Shown here piece after piece: positions 1-8,614 of a DNA stretch of 64,000 nt. Source of the DNA: Streptosporangium roseum DSM 43021. GTDB lineage: Bacteria; Actinomycetota; Actinomycetes; Streptosporangiales; Streptosporangiaceae. How positions within the stretch are numbered: the first letter of the stretch is position 1; each line of letters opens with the position of its first letter. The stretch lies in NCBI RefSeq assembly GCF_000024865.1, contig NC_013595.1:3472001-3536000 (forward strand), read 5' to 3'. Below the pieces are notes generated by a model. It ran no database searches and was not told the origin of the DNA. It was given only the letters and a program-made list of their open reading frames with translations. Position numbers and translations under genes: made by a program.

Positions 1-413
1 GGCTGATCTCCGGCCTGGCCGAGGCCCGGATCGCCCTCGCCTCGGTCGCCCCGAACCGGGGCCTGCTGCCGCTCCGCCTGCTCGGCGAGGCCGGGGTCCC
101 CGTGACGCTGGGCAACGACGGCGTCCGCGACCTGTGGAGCCCGTTCGGCACCGGGGACATGCTGGAGCGCGCCCTGTTCCAGGCCAAGGGCACCGGGTCG
201 CGCGACGAGGACATCGAGCTGGCCCTGGACGCCGCGACCTACGGCGGAGCCCGCGCCCTCGGCCTCCGGGACTACGGCCTGTCCGTCGGCGACCACGCCG
301 ACCTGGTGGTGGTCGACGCCCGCAACGCGGCCGAGGCCGTGTGCGTGCGCCCGCGCCGGTCCCTGGTCGTCAAGTCCGGCCGGATCGTCGCCCGCGACGG
401 CGTTCTCGCCTGA
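1..413 (+). CDS. Cytosine deaminase-like amidohydrolase, C-terminal part (5' end outside window)
   Basis: The reading frame is open from the first bases of the window, so the start lies upstream. The visible 136 or so residues contain the run TLGNDGVRDLWSPFGTGDML, which matches the metal-site region of cytosine deaminase and related amidohydrolases, where an Asp follows the TLGxD segment. The C-terminal part (VGDHADLVVVDA, then a short beta segment ending GRIVARDG) is the typical composite-domain tail of amidohydrolases. The likely reaction is hydrolytic deamination of a pyrimidine or a related ring; the exact substrate cannot be read from the fragment. The gene ends in a GC-rich tandem repeat and faces a convergent protein kinase gene. 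Confidence 0.8.
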   Translation, partial: LISGLAEARIALASVAPNRGLLPLRLLGEAGVPVTLGNDGVRDLWSPFGTGDMLERALFQAKGTGSRDEDIELALDAATYGGARALGLRDYGLSVGDHADLVVVDARNAAEAVCVRPRRSLVVKSGRIVARDGVLA

Positions 414-430
414 CAGGTCCCCTCTCCGCG

Positions 431-578
431 TCGGCCGTCCGGGGTCCGGATCGATCCGTGCCGGCCGTCCGGGGTCCGTGCCGGCCGTCCGGGGTCCGTG
501 CCGGCCGTCCGGGGTCCGTGCCGGCCGTCCGGGGTCCGGGGTCCGGGCCGGTCCGCGCCGGCCGTCCCGGGGTCCGGG
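431..578. repeat. 20-bp GC-rich tandem repeat between convergent genes
   Basis: Four head-to-tail copies of the 20-mer CCGGCCGTCCGGGGTCCGTG start at 461, 481, 501 and 521, with degenerate copies at about 431 and 565. The array fills the junction between the amidohydrolase stop and the kinase stop. It has no coding signal of its own. Confidence 0.9.
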
Positions 579-2051
579 TCAGCGCCTGGTGAGGGCGCCG
601 GTCTCCGTCACCAGGCCGGGGCCCGGAACGTCCCTCCAGGTGTAGGTGAGGGTGTCGCCCTTCCTCTCCAGCCAGACGGTGCCGGCGACGCAGCCGGTGC
701 CGGCGCCGAGGGCGAAGGTCAGCTTGCCGGCCGAGACCCCGGTCAGGGAGATCCGTCCTTTGCAGCCGTTGACCGGCTCAGCCCAGGTCGCGCCGTCGTC
801 GCCCGCCTTCAGCTCGACCTCGATCCTCTTCTCGCCGGGGGAGAACGGGTTGGTGGAGGTGATGCCGTCCCCGGCCCACCTGCCCGCGAAGGAGACGGGC
901 ACCTTTCGCCCGTCCCCGGCGGCGGGCGGGCGGGAGGTGCTCGCCTCGCCCGGTTCCGGTGCGGCGGTGGCGCTCGGGGAGCCCGTGGCCGGGGCGGGCG
1001 AGGACGGGGGAGCGGGGCTCCGCGTGGCCGTGTTCCGGTCGGTCGTGTCCGGGCGGTCGCCGAGGACGAACCGGCCGGCGACTCCGGCGGCGATCACGAG
1101 CGACACCGCCGCGAGGAGCACGCCGGCGGCGATCCCGCGGCGGCGCCGTCCGGAGGCCCGCGTGGCCAGGGCGGGCCGCCCGGGATCCGTCACGCCGGCG
1201 TCGGCGGCGATCAGGCTGCCGGCCCTGGCCAGGTCCTCGGTGGAAGGCCGCCCGCGGGCGCCCGGGTCCACCAGGCGGATCATCAGGTCGCGGGCCGCCG
1301 GCCGGCCGGCGGGATCCTTGTCCAGGCAGGAGGCGATCAGTCCGGTGAGACCGGCGGGCAGGGCCGACAGGTCCGGCCGGTGGTGCAGGATGCGGTTCAG
1401 CACGGCGGGCAGGGTGTCGGCCCCGAACGGCGACCGGCCGCTCGCCGCGCACAGCATGGTGGCCGCCCAGGCGAACACGTCGGAGGCGGCCGAGGCGGGG
1501 GAGCCGGCGATCTGCTCGGGGGCCAGGTAGGCGGGGGTGCCGATCAGGCCGGAGGTCGTCGTGGCGGCGCTGTCCGCCCTGGCGATGCCGAAGTCGACCA
1601 CGCGGGGACCGTCCGGGCCGAGCAGGACGTTGGCGGGTTTGAAATCGCGGTGCACGACACCGGCCGCGTGGATCGCCGCCAGGGCGGTGGCCGTGCCGAC
1701 CACCAGGCGCTCCAGCTCCCCGCCCCGCAGCGGCCCGCGCTCGCGGATCCGCTGCTCCAGCGAGGGCCCGTCCACATACTCGCTCACCACGTAGGGCCGG
1801 GGCCCGTCCACCGAGGCGGCCAGCACGCGCGCCGTGCAGAAGGGCGCGACGCTCTCCAGGGCCGCGAGCTCGCGCGACAGCCGCATCCGCGTCTCCGGGT
1901 CGCCGCGGAACAGCGACTTGACCGCGACCGGCTCGCCGTCGGGCGCGTACGCGAGGTAGACGACGCCCTGACCGCCCTCCCCGAGCCTTCCTGCCAGCCG
2001 GAACGGGCCGAGCTGGACCGGGTCGTCGGGGGTGAGGGGGGTCGCGACCAT
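579..2051 (-). CDS. Membrane Ser/Thr protein kinase (PknB-like, extracytoplasmic C-terminal domain)
   Basis: This 490-residue protein has an N-terminal Hanks-type kinase domain: glycine loop GEGGQG (24-29), catalytic Lys45, HRDFKPAN with Asp136, DFG at 153-155, and GTPAYLAPE in the activation segment. The usual HRDLKP Leu is Phe here. One transmembrane helix lies at about 306-330 behind an RRRR stop-transfer patch. A Pro/Ser/Thr-rich linker and a roughly 100-residue beta-rich extracytoplasmic domain with two cysteines follow. The protein probably senses an envelope or external signal and phosphorylates cytoplasmic targets. Start: ATG at 2051 sits 7 nt after a TANNNT box (TAGCCT) on the minus strand, suggesting a leaderless mRNA; ATG at 2069 is the alternative. 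Confidence 0.88.
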   Translation of the reverse strand: MVATPLTPDDPVQLGPFRLAGRLGEGGQGVVYLAYAPDGEPVAVKSLFRGDPETRMRLSRELAALESVAPFCTARVLAASVDGPRPYVVSEYVDGPSLEQRIRERGPLRGGELERLVVGTATALAAIHAAGVVHRDFKPANVLLGPDGPRVVDFGIARADSAATTTSGLIGTPAYLAPEQIAGSPASAASDVFAWAATMLCAASGRSPFGADTLPAVLNRILHHRPDLSALPAGLTGLIASCLDKDPAGRPAARDLMIRLVDPGARGRPSTEDLARAGSLIAADAGVTDPGRPALATRASGRRRRGIAAGVLLAAVSLVIAAGVAGRFVLGDRPDTTDRNTATRSPAPPSSPAPATGSPSATAAPEPGEASTSRPPAAGDGRKVPVSFAGRWAGDGITSTNPFSPGEKRIEVELKAGDDGATWAEPVNGCKGRISLTGVSAGKLTFALGAGTGCVAGTVWLERKGDTLTYTWRDVPGPGLVTETGALTRR

Positions 2052-2297
2052 GGGGGCAAGGCTATCCATGCCCGCCTGGCATGGACATGCCTCGCGGCAT
2101 ACGGGTGCTCCGCCGGAGCCGGGTGTTTAGGCGCCTCCTCCGAGGTAAGAGGATGGCTGTTTGCCCGCTGGAACCATACCCGGAGCCCTGTTCCATGACG
2201 ATCTGCTGGTAGATCAGTTGGCAAAACCCGGCATAGTGCGATGTGTCACCCGTTACGCTCCGGTAGGCCCTAGTCACTCGAACCGTGGAGAAGTCCC
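2052..2297. promoter_or_regulatory. Divergent intergenic region with two inverted repeats
   Basis: This is the region between the kinase and the amidase. Just upstream of the kinase start lie an inverted repeat CCATGCC-N5-GGCATGG (2066-2084) and a second shorter one ATGCC-N4-GGCAT close behind. They could be operator sites for kinase expression. The remainder carries no gene that I recognise. Confidence 0.4.
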
Positions 2298-3068
2298 GTG
2301 GCCATTGATCTCGTTACCCGTCGCGAGTGGGGGGCTCGTCAGCCGCGCGGTGCCTACGGCCGGCTCGGTTCCACCCGGGGCGTCAAGGTCCACTACACCG
2401 GCGGCCATGTCAGTCCGGACATCGTCGGCGACCACGCCAGGTGCGTGGCCCTGGTGAGGTCCATCCAGAACCACCACATGGACGGCAACGGCTGGATCGA
2501 CGTCGGTTACTCGGTGCTGGTCTGCCCGCACCGGAAGGTGTTCGAGGGCCGCGGGCCGAACCACCTCCCCGCGGCGAACGGCTCCGGGCTCAACAGCGGC
2601 CACTACGCGGTGCTCGGCCTGGTCGGCTCGACCGGGTTCACCCAGCCGACCGACGACGTCCTGCACGGCATCCTCGACGCCGTCGAATACCTCCGTGACA
2701 AGGGCGGCGCGGGCGACGAGATCAAGGGGCACCGGGACGGCTACTCCACCGACTGTCCCGGCGGTCCGCTGTACGCCTGGGTGAGGCGGGGCGCGCCCCG
2801 GCCCGGCGGCGGTCCCACCGAGCCGCCCGAGCCGCACCCCTCCTTCCCCGGCCGCGTCCTCAAATACCCGCCGGTCATGGTCGGCGAGGACGTCCGCACC
2901 TGGCAGCGGCAGATGCGCAGGCGCGGTTGGGACCTCGACGTCGACGGCCTGTACGGCGAGGCCTCCCGGGACGCCTGCCGTGCCTTCCAGCGCGAGAAGG
3001 GGCTGTCGGCCACCGGCGCCGTCAACCGCGCCACCTGGCAGGCGACCTGGGAGGAGCCCGTCACGTGA
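2298..3068 (+). CDS. PGRP/Amidase_2-type N-acetylmuramoyl-L-alanine amidase with C-terminal peptidoglycan-binding domain
   Basis: This 256-residue protein starts with a PGRP/Amidase_2 fold: VTRREWGAR at the N-terminus, VHYTGG with a zinc-ligand His, and KGHRDGYSTDCPG with the second His and the conserved Cys. After a Pro-rich linker (about 168-185) there is a PG_binding_1 domain (VRTWQRQM, DGLYGEASRDACRAFQ). The predicted activity is cleavage of the lactyl-amide bond between MurNAc and L-Ala. No signal peptide is visible: the N-terminus begins directly with the catalytic domain. Export is therefore unexplained, and a lysin-like or non-classical route is possible. GTG at 2298 has GGAGA upstream. 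Confidence 0.88.
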   Translation: MAIDLVTRREWGARQPRGAYGRLGSTRGVKVHYTGGHVSPDIVGDHARCVALVRSIQNHHMDGNGWIDVGYSVLVCPHRKVFEGRGPNHLPAANGSGLNSGHYAVLGLVGSTGFTQPTDDVLHGILDAVEYLRDKGGAGDEIKGHRDGYSTDCPGGPLYAWVRRGAPRPGGGPTEPPEPHPSFPGRVLKYPPVMVGEDVRTWQRQMRRRGWDLDVDGLYGEASRDACRAFQREKGLSATGAVNRATWQATWEEPVT

Positions 3069-3124
3069 GCCGCCGGCGGAGTGCCCGACCGGACCCCGGA
3101 AGAATGTTCGCCGGCGGCGGCGCT

Positions 3125-3130
3125 TACTAT
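3125..3130 (+). promoter_or_regulatory. Putative -10 box of a leaderless mutA promoter
   Basis: TACTAT fits TANNNT and ends 7 nt before the ATG at 3138, the spacing expected when transcription starts at the A of the start codon. No Shine-Dalgarno sequence precedes the ATG. Confidence 0.45.
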
Positions 3131-3137
3131 CCGGTGC

Positions 3138-5039
3138 ATGACGGTGCCGCCTGAGGAACTCCGATCGGCCGCCGATTTCCCGCCGACCACGCGGGAACGG
3201 TGGCGCGAGCTGGCGCTCGGGGTCCTGCGAAAGTCCGGAGTCGAGGCCGGCTCTCCCGAGGAGGCGCTGGCCTCCCTCACCTATGACGGCGTGACCATCG
3301 CGCCGCTCTACGACGCGTCCGATCTCCCGGACGATCCCGGCCTGCCGGGGTCGGCCCCCTACGTCCGCGGCGCCCGGCCGGAGGGCGGAAGCTGGGAGGT
3401 GCGGCAGAGGCACGAGGTGGCCGATCCCGAGGCGGTCCTCGCCGACCTGGAGAACGGTGTCACCTCGCTCTGGCTCGCCCTGGAGCCCGAGGACCTGCCC
3501 CGCGTGCTGGACCGGGTCCACCTGGAGCTGATCTCGATCACCCTGGACGCGGGGGAGCGGACCCGCGAGGCGGCCGAGGCGCTGTTCGCGGTGGCCGAGG
3601 GCAAGAGGGCCGCCGCCGGCCGGCTCCGCGGGCCGGGGGAGAGCGCCTCCGCCGGATCCGCCGGGCCTGCGGACGGCCGCGGCGGGGGCGGCCCGGCAGG
3701 GGAGAGGGGGCCGGGAGAGCTCGCCGGCAACCTGGGCGCCGACCCGCTCCGCGACCCGCGGACCGCGATCGACCTGGCCCGGCGCTGCGTCGCCGACCTC
3801 CCGGGCCTGCGGGCGGTCGTCGTGGACGGTACGCCCTACCACGACGCGGGCGGCAGCGACGCCGAGGAGCTCGGCTGCTCCGTCGCGGCGGGGGTCGCGG
3901 CCCTGCGGATCCTGACCGGCGCCGGTCTCGGTGTCGATGAGGCGTTCGGGCAGCTGGAGTTCCGCTACGCCGCCACCGCCGACCAGTTCCTCACCATCGC
4001 CAAGCTCCGCGCCGCGCGCCGGCTCTGGGCGCGCGTCGCCGAGGTGTGCGGGGCGGGGACGTCCGGACGCGGGGCGGGACAGCGGCAGCACGCGGTGACC
4101 GGCTCGGCCATGATGACCGCCCGCGACCCGTGGGTGAACATGCTCCGCACCACGCTCGCCTGCTTCGCCGCCGGGACCGGCGGGGCCGACGCGGTGACCG
4201 TGCAGCCGTTCGACGCCCGGCTCGGCCTGCCGGACGCCTTCGCCCGCCGCATCGCGCGCAACACCCACGCGCTGCTCGTCGAGGAGGCCGGGGTGGCCCG
4301 GGTGATCGACCCGGCCGGCGGCTCCTGGTACGTCGAGCGCCTCACCGAGGAGCTGGCCGGGAAGGCCTGGGAGTGGTTCCAGGAGATCGAGCGCGCCGGC
4401 GGCATGGCCGCGGCCCTGGAGTCGGGGCTCGTCGCCGGGCGGCTCGCCGCGACCTGGAAGCGGCGCTCGGAGAACATCGCCCACCGCCGCGACCCGATCA
4501 CCGGGGTGAGCGAGTTCCCCGACCTCGCCGAGAGGGTCCCCGTCCGCCAGGCCAGGCCCGGCCGGGCCGGCGGGGTCCGCTACGCCCAGGAGTTCGAGGC
4601 GCTCCGCGACCTGGCCGACGCCCAGGAGAGCAGGCCGAAGGTGTTCCTGGCGACCATCGGCCCGGTGTCCGCGCACACCGCCAGGGCGTCGTTCGCGGCG
4701 AACCTGTTCCAGTCCGGCGGCATCGCCACTGTGACCGCCGCGCCCTCCGGCCCCGGCGCGGACCCCGCCGCCGTGGCCGCCGCGCCGGGCGTGGACCCCG
4801 GCCGGATCGCCGCCGCGTTCGCCGCCAGCGGCGCGGAGGTCGCGTGCCTGTGCTCCAGCGACAGGCTGTACGGCGAGCACGCCGAGGCCGTGGCCGCCGC
4901 GTTGAGACAGGCGGGGGCGAGGAAGGTCTGGCTGGCCGGGAAGGGAGAGTTCGCAGGCGTGGACGCCAACCTCTATGCCGGGTGCGACGCACTCGGTGTG
5001 CTCCGCACGACCTTCGACGACCTGGGGGTGGCTCGATGA
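3138..5039 (+). CDS. mutA: Methylmalonyl-CoA mutase small subunit
   Basis: This is a 633-residue homologue of the beta (small) subunit of adenosylcobalamin-dependent methylmalonyl-CoA mutase. It has the TIM-barrel domain (SAPYVRGARPEGGSWEVRQ, AATADQFLTIAKLRAARRLW, RIARNTHALLVEEAGVARV) and a C-terminal flavodoxin-like domain lacking the DxHxxG cobalamin-ligand motif, as is normal for this non-catalytic subunit. A Gly/Ala/Pro-rich low-complexity insert lies at about 155-195. With MutB it interconverts succinyl-CoA and methylmalonyl-CoA, feeding propionate and odd-chain or branched amino acid catabolism and supplying polyketide extender units. The stop overlaps the mutB ATG (ATGA). The start at 3138 is supported by the adjacent -10-like box. 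Confidence 0.93.
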   Translation: MTVPPEELRSAADFPPTTRERWRELALGVLRKSGVEAGSPEEALASLTYDGVTIAPLYDASDLPDDPGLPGSAPYVRGARPEGGSWEVRQRHEVADPEAVLADLENGVTSLWLALEPEDLPRVLDRVHLELISITLDAGERTREAAEALFAVAEGKRAAAGRLRGPGESASAGSAGPADGRGGGGPAGERGPGELAGNLGADPLRDPRTAIDLARRCVADLPGLRAVVVDGTPYHDAGGSDAEELGCSVAAGVAALRILTGAGLGVDEAFGQLEFRYAATADQFLTIAKLRAARRLWARVAEVCGAGTSGRGAGQRQHAVTGSAMMTARDPWVNMLRTTLACFAAGTGGADAVTVQPFDARLGLPDAFARRIARNTHALLVEEAGVARVIDPAGGSWYVERLTEELAGKAWEWFQEIERAGGMAAALESGLVAGRLAATWKRRSENIAHRRDPITGVSEFPDLAERVPVRQARPGRAGGVRYAQEFEALRDLADAQESRPKVFLATIGPVSAHTARASFAANLFQSGGIATVTAAPSGPGADPAAVAAAPGVDPGRIAAAFAASGAEVACLCSSDRLYGEHAEAVAAALRQAGARKVWLAGKGEFAGVDANLYAGCDALGVLRTTFDDLGVAR

Positions 5040-7213
5040 TTCCCGACTTCTCCGGAATCGGGCTGAAGGGTGAGCCCGTGACGCCGGACCCGGCCGGATG
5101 GGAGCGGGCCGTACGGGAGGCCACCGGCGGGGGGCCCGAGGACCTGGTGTGGGAGACGCCCGAGGGGATCGGGGTCAAGCCGCTCTACACGGCCGCCGAT
5201 CTGGCCGGGCTGGACTTCCTGGAGACCTATCCGGGTGCCGCGCCGTACCTGCGCGGGCCGTACCCGACCATGTACGTCAACCAGCCGTGGACCATCCGGC
5301 AGTACGCCGGCTTCTCCACCGCCGAGGAGTCCAACGCCTTCTACCGGCGCAACCTGGCGGCCGGGCAGAAGGGCCTGTCGGTCGCCTTCGACCTGGCCAC
5401 CCACCGCGGCTACGACTCCGACCACCCGCGCGTGGCCGGCGACGTCGGCATGGCCGGGGTGGCGATCGACTCCATCTACGACATGCGGCAGCTCTTCGAC
5501 GGGATCCCCCTCGACCGGATGAGCGTGTCGATGACCATGAACGGCGCGGTGCTCCCGGTGCTCGCGCTCTACATCGTGGCGGCCGAGGAGCAGGGGGTGG
5601 CGCCCGAGCAGCTCGCGGGGACCATCCAGAACGACATCCTCAAGGAGTTCATGGTCCGCAACACCTACATCTACCCGCCTGACCCGTCGATGCGCATCAT
5701 CTCGGACATCTTCTCCTACACCAGCGAGAAGATGCCGAAGTTCAACTCGATCTCGATCTCCGGCTACCACATCCAGGAGGCCGGGGCCACCTGTGACCTG
5801 GAGCTGGCCTACACCCTCGCCGACGGGGTGGAGTACCTGCGGGCGGGCGTCGAGGCGGGGCTCGACATCGACAGGTTCGCGCCGCGCCTGTCGTTCTTCT
5901 GGTGCATCGGCATGAACTTCTTCATGGAGGTCGCCAAGCTGCGGGCCGCCCGGCTGCTCTGGGCGCGCCTGGTGTCCGGCTTCGGGGCGAAGAACCCCAA
6001 GTCGCTGTCGCTGCGGACCCACTCGCAGACCTCCGGCTGGTCGCTCACCGCCCAGGACGTGTTCAACAACGTCGTGCGCACCTGCGTCGAGGCGATGGCG
6101 GCCACGCAGGGCCACACCCAGTCGCTGCACACCAACGCCCTCGACGAGGCCCTGGCCCTGCCCACCGACTTCTCCGCGCGGATCGCCCGCAACACCCAGC
6201 TCCTGCTCCAGCAGGAGTCCGGCACCTGCCGGGTGATCGACCCCTGGGGCGGGTCCTACTACGTCGAGCGGCTCACCCACGAGCTGGCCCGCAGGGCCTG
6301 GGGGCACATCGAGGAGGTCGAGGCCGCCGGGGGCATGGCCAAGGCGATCGGCCTGGGTCTGCCGAAGCTCCGCATCGAGGAGGCCGCCGCCCGCACCCAG
6401 GCGCGCATCGACTCCGGGCGCCAGCCGGTCATCGGCGTCAACAAGTACCGGCCCGACGCCGACGAGGCCATCGACGTGCTCAAGGTCGACAACACCTCCG
6501 TCCGGGACCGGCAGCTCGACAAGCTCCGCCGCCTGAGAGAGGAGCGCGACGCCGGCCAGGTGGCCCAGGCGCTGGACGCGCTGACCAAGGGCGCGGCGGG
6601 CGACGGCAACCTGCTGGCGCTGTCCATCGAGGCCGCCCGCGCCAAGGCCACGGTCGGGGAGATCTCCGACGCGCTGGAGCGGGTGTTCGGGCGGCACGCC
6701 GGTCAGGTCCGTACGATCTCCGGGGTGTACCGCGAGGAGGTGGGGTCGGGCGTGGACGAGGTCCGTACGGCGTGCGCCGAGTTCGAACGGCTGGAGGGGC
6801 GCCGCCCGCGGATCCTGGTGGCCAAGATGGGCCAGGACGGCCACGACCGGGGGCAGAAGGTGATCGCCACCGCCTTCGCCGACCTCGGCTTCGACGTCGA
6901 CGTCGGCCCGCTGTTCCAGACGCCCGAGGAGGTCGCCCGCCAGGCGGTCGAGGCCGACGTGCACGTGGTGGGGGTCTCCTCGCTGGCGGCGGGGCACCTG
7001 ACGCTGGTCCCGGCCCTCCGCGAGGCCCTCGCGGGGCTGGGCGCCGGCGACGTCATGATCGTGGTCGGCGGCGTCATCCCGCCGGGCGACTTCGAGGAGC
7101 TGCGCGCCGCCGGGGCCTCCGCGATCTTCCCGCCCGGCACCGTGATCGCCGACGCCGCCCGCGGCCTGCTCGCGGACCTGCTCACCCGGCTGGGCCATGA
7201 CGCGGACGCTTGA
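5036..7213 (+). CDS. mutB: Methylmalonyl-CoA mutase large (catalytic) subunit
   Basis: This 725-residue catalytic subunit carries the substrate-binding barrel (TYPGAAPYLRGPYPTMYVNQ, GLSVAFDLATHRGYDSDH) and the C-terminal B12-binding domain with DGHDRGQ, whose His is the lower axial ligand of adenosylcobalamin. Length and architecture are typical of the family. It overlaps mutA by 4 bp and meaB by 17 bp, so the three genes are almost certainly one coupled transcript. A chaperone GTPase immediately downstream is the standard arrangement for repair and loading of the cofactor. Confidence 0.96.
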   Translation: MIPDFSGIGLKGEPVTPDPAGWERAVREATGGGPEDLVWETPEGIGVKPLYTAADLAGLDFLETYPGAAPYLRGPYPTMYVNQPWTIRQYAGFSTAEESNAFYRRNLAAGQKGLSVAFDLATHRGYDSDHPRVAGDVGMAGVAIDSIYDMRQLFDGIPLDRMSVSMTMNGAVLPVLALYIVAAEEQGVAPEQLAGTIQNDILKEFMVRNTYIYPPDPSMRIISDIFSYTSEKMPKFNSISISGYHIQEAGATCDLELAYTLADGVEYLRAGVEAGLDIDRFAPRLSFFWCIGMNFFMEVAKLRAARLLWARLVSGFGAKNPKSLSLRTHSQTSGWSLTAQDVFNNVVRTCVEAMAATQGHTQSLHTNALDEALALPTDFSARIARNTQLLLQQESGTCRVIDPWGGSYYVERLTHELARRAWGHIEEVEAAGGMAKAIGLGLPKLRIEEAAARTQARIDSGRQPVIGVNKYRPDADEAIDVLKVDNTSVRDRQLDKLRRLREERDAGQVAQALDALTKGAAGDGNLLALSIEAARAKATVGEISDALERVFGRHAGQVRTISGVYREEVGSGVDEVRTACAEFERLEGRRPRILVAKMGQDGHDRGQKVIATAFADLGFDVDVGPLFQTPEEVARQAVEADVHVVGVSSLAAGHLTLVPALREALAGLGAGDVMIVVGGVIPPGDFEELRAAGASAIFPPGTVIADAARGLLADLLTRLGHDADA

Positions 7214-8165
7214 CGACTATCTCCAGGGGGTGAAGGAGGGCTCCCGGGCGTGGATCGCACGGGCGATCACGCTGGTGGAGTCCTCCAGGGCCGACCACCG
7301 GGACCTGGCCCAGCGGCTGCTGGTCGAGCTGGCCCCGCTGGCGGGGAAGGCGCGCCGGATCGGCATCACCGGCGTGCCGGGCGTCGGCAAGTCCACCCTC
7401 ATCGACGCCCTCGGCGTGCACCTGACCGGGCAGGGCCACCGGGTGGCGGTGCTCGCCGTCGACCCGTCGTCCACCAGGACGGGGGGCAGCATCCTCGGCG
7501 ACAAGACCAGGATGTCCCGCCTGGCGGCCGACCCGGCGGCCTTCATCCGGCCCTCGCCCACCTCGGGCACCCTGGGCGGGGTCACCAAGGCGACCCGCGA
7601 GGCCATGGTCGTGCTGGAGGCGGCGGGATACGACATCGTGCTCGTGGAGACCGTCGGCGTCGGCCAGTCGGAGACCGCCGTCGCCGACATGGTGGACACC
7701 TTCCTGCTGCTCGCCCTGGCCAGGACCGGCGACCAGCTCCAGGGCATCAAGAAGGGCGTGCTGGAGCTGGCCGACGTGATCGCGGTCAACAAGGCCGACG
7801 GCCCGCACGAGCTGGACGCCAGGAAGGCGGCCAGGGAGCTGGCGGGGGCACTGCGGCTGCTCCGCTCCGAGCGGGCGGTGCCGGTGCTGACCTGCAGCGG
7901 GCGTGAGGGCACCGGCCTGGAGGAGCTCTGGCGGCAGCTCGTCCGGCACCAGGACGCCATGGCCGCCTCCGGCGAGCTCGCCGCCCGTCGCCGGCACCAG
8001 CAGGTCGCCTGGACCTGGTCCCTCGTGACCGAGCGCCTGCTGTCCAGGCTCCGCGCGCACCCCGAGGTCGCCGCCATCACGGCCGAGGTCGAGCAAGACG
8101 TGCAGGCCGGGCTCCTGACGCCCTCCCTCGCCGCCGACCGTCTCCTGGCGGTCTTCAAGCACTGA
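7197..8165 (+). CDS. meaB: MeaB/ArgK-type GTPase, mutase cofactor chaperone
   Basis: This is a 322-residue G3E-type P-loop GTPase. The Walker A motif GVPGVGKST is at 59-67, followed by VDPSS, the Mg-binding acidic segment in VETVGVGQSE, and NKAD for guanine specificity. MeaB gates transfer of adenosylcobalamin into the mutase and helps eject inactive cofactor. The C-terminal helical arm used for dimerisation is present. The ATG lies inside the 3' end of mutB, and a stretch without genes follows, so this is the operon's last gene. Confidence 0.94.
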   Translation: MTRTLDDYLQGVKEGSRAWIARAITLVESSRADHRDLAQRLLVELAPLAGKARRIGITGVPGVGKSTLIDALGVHLTGQGHRVAVLAVDPSSTRTGGSILGDKTRMSRLAADPAAFIRPSPTSGTLGGVTKATREAMVVLEAAGYDIVLVETVGVGQSETAVADMVDTFLLLALARTGDQLQGIKKGVLELADVIAVNKADGPHELDARKAARELAGALRLLRSERAVPVLTCSGREGTGLEELWRQLVRHQDAMAASGELAARRRHQQVAWTWSLVTERLLSRLRAHPEVAAITAEVEQDVQAGLLTPSLAADRLLAVFKH

Positions 8166-8614
8166 CGCGGAGATTCCGAAAAAATTGGCCGGATCCGGCC
8201 AGGGAACGCGCGAATGTGCGGCGCTGACTACAGTGAGTGACTTTTAGTCAAGGACTGAGATGCCGAATTCGCCCTATACCACATGAAATATTGGTTAATT
8301 ACGCAATTATTTCGCGCACCAGTGGATCATTGCTCTACTCCAACCTTGATCACAGAGAGTGGGGCATGGAATACTTCGCCCGAAGAGTCACGAAACACGT
8401 AATAAGCACTCTTTAGCTACGCGAGTGTGAGAAGGCGCATGGCGAGGCGCGGGAAGGTCGCGAAGGGCTGCCGGTCGACCGGCCCTGACCTGCCCGTGGG
8501 GGGTCGGCCACGACGGAGTGGCGCGGCCCCGGATCGCGCCCGAACCGTCCACGGGTCGCCGTGGGCGGTGATCACGCTGCGCGGGTTCCGTCCATCAGTG
8601 GGGAGAGTCTGGCA
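8166..8614 (+). promoter_or_regulatory. Long upstream region of the diterpenoid operon, with inverted repeats
   Basis: About 450 bp without a convincing gene. The part from about 8170 to 8410 is clearly richer in A/T than its surroundings. It holds a perfect palindrome GGCCGGATCCGGCC just after meaB, perhaps part of its terminator, and an inverted repeat TGACT-TTT-AGTCA (8238-8250) inside a GACT-rich patch that could be a regulator site. GGGGAG at about 8600 is the ribosome-binding site of the P450 gene. Confidence 0.45.

Noticed and set aside
2274..4880. Very long open frame on the minus strand opposite the amidase and mutA genes
   Set aside because: It is antisense to genes with clear family motifs, has no recognisable domain and shows the codon pattern expected of high-GC antisense shadows.
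4973..7198. Long minus-strand frame opposite mutB
   Set aside because: mutB on the plus strand is unmistakable, and the antisense product is low-complexity Gly/Ala/Arg/Val-rich sequence without motifs.
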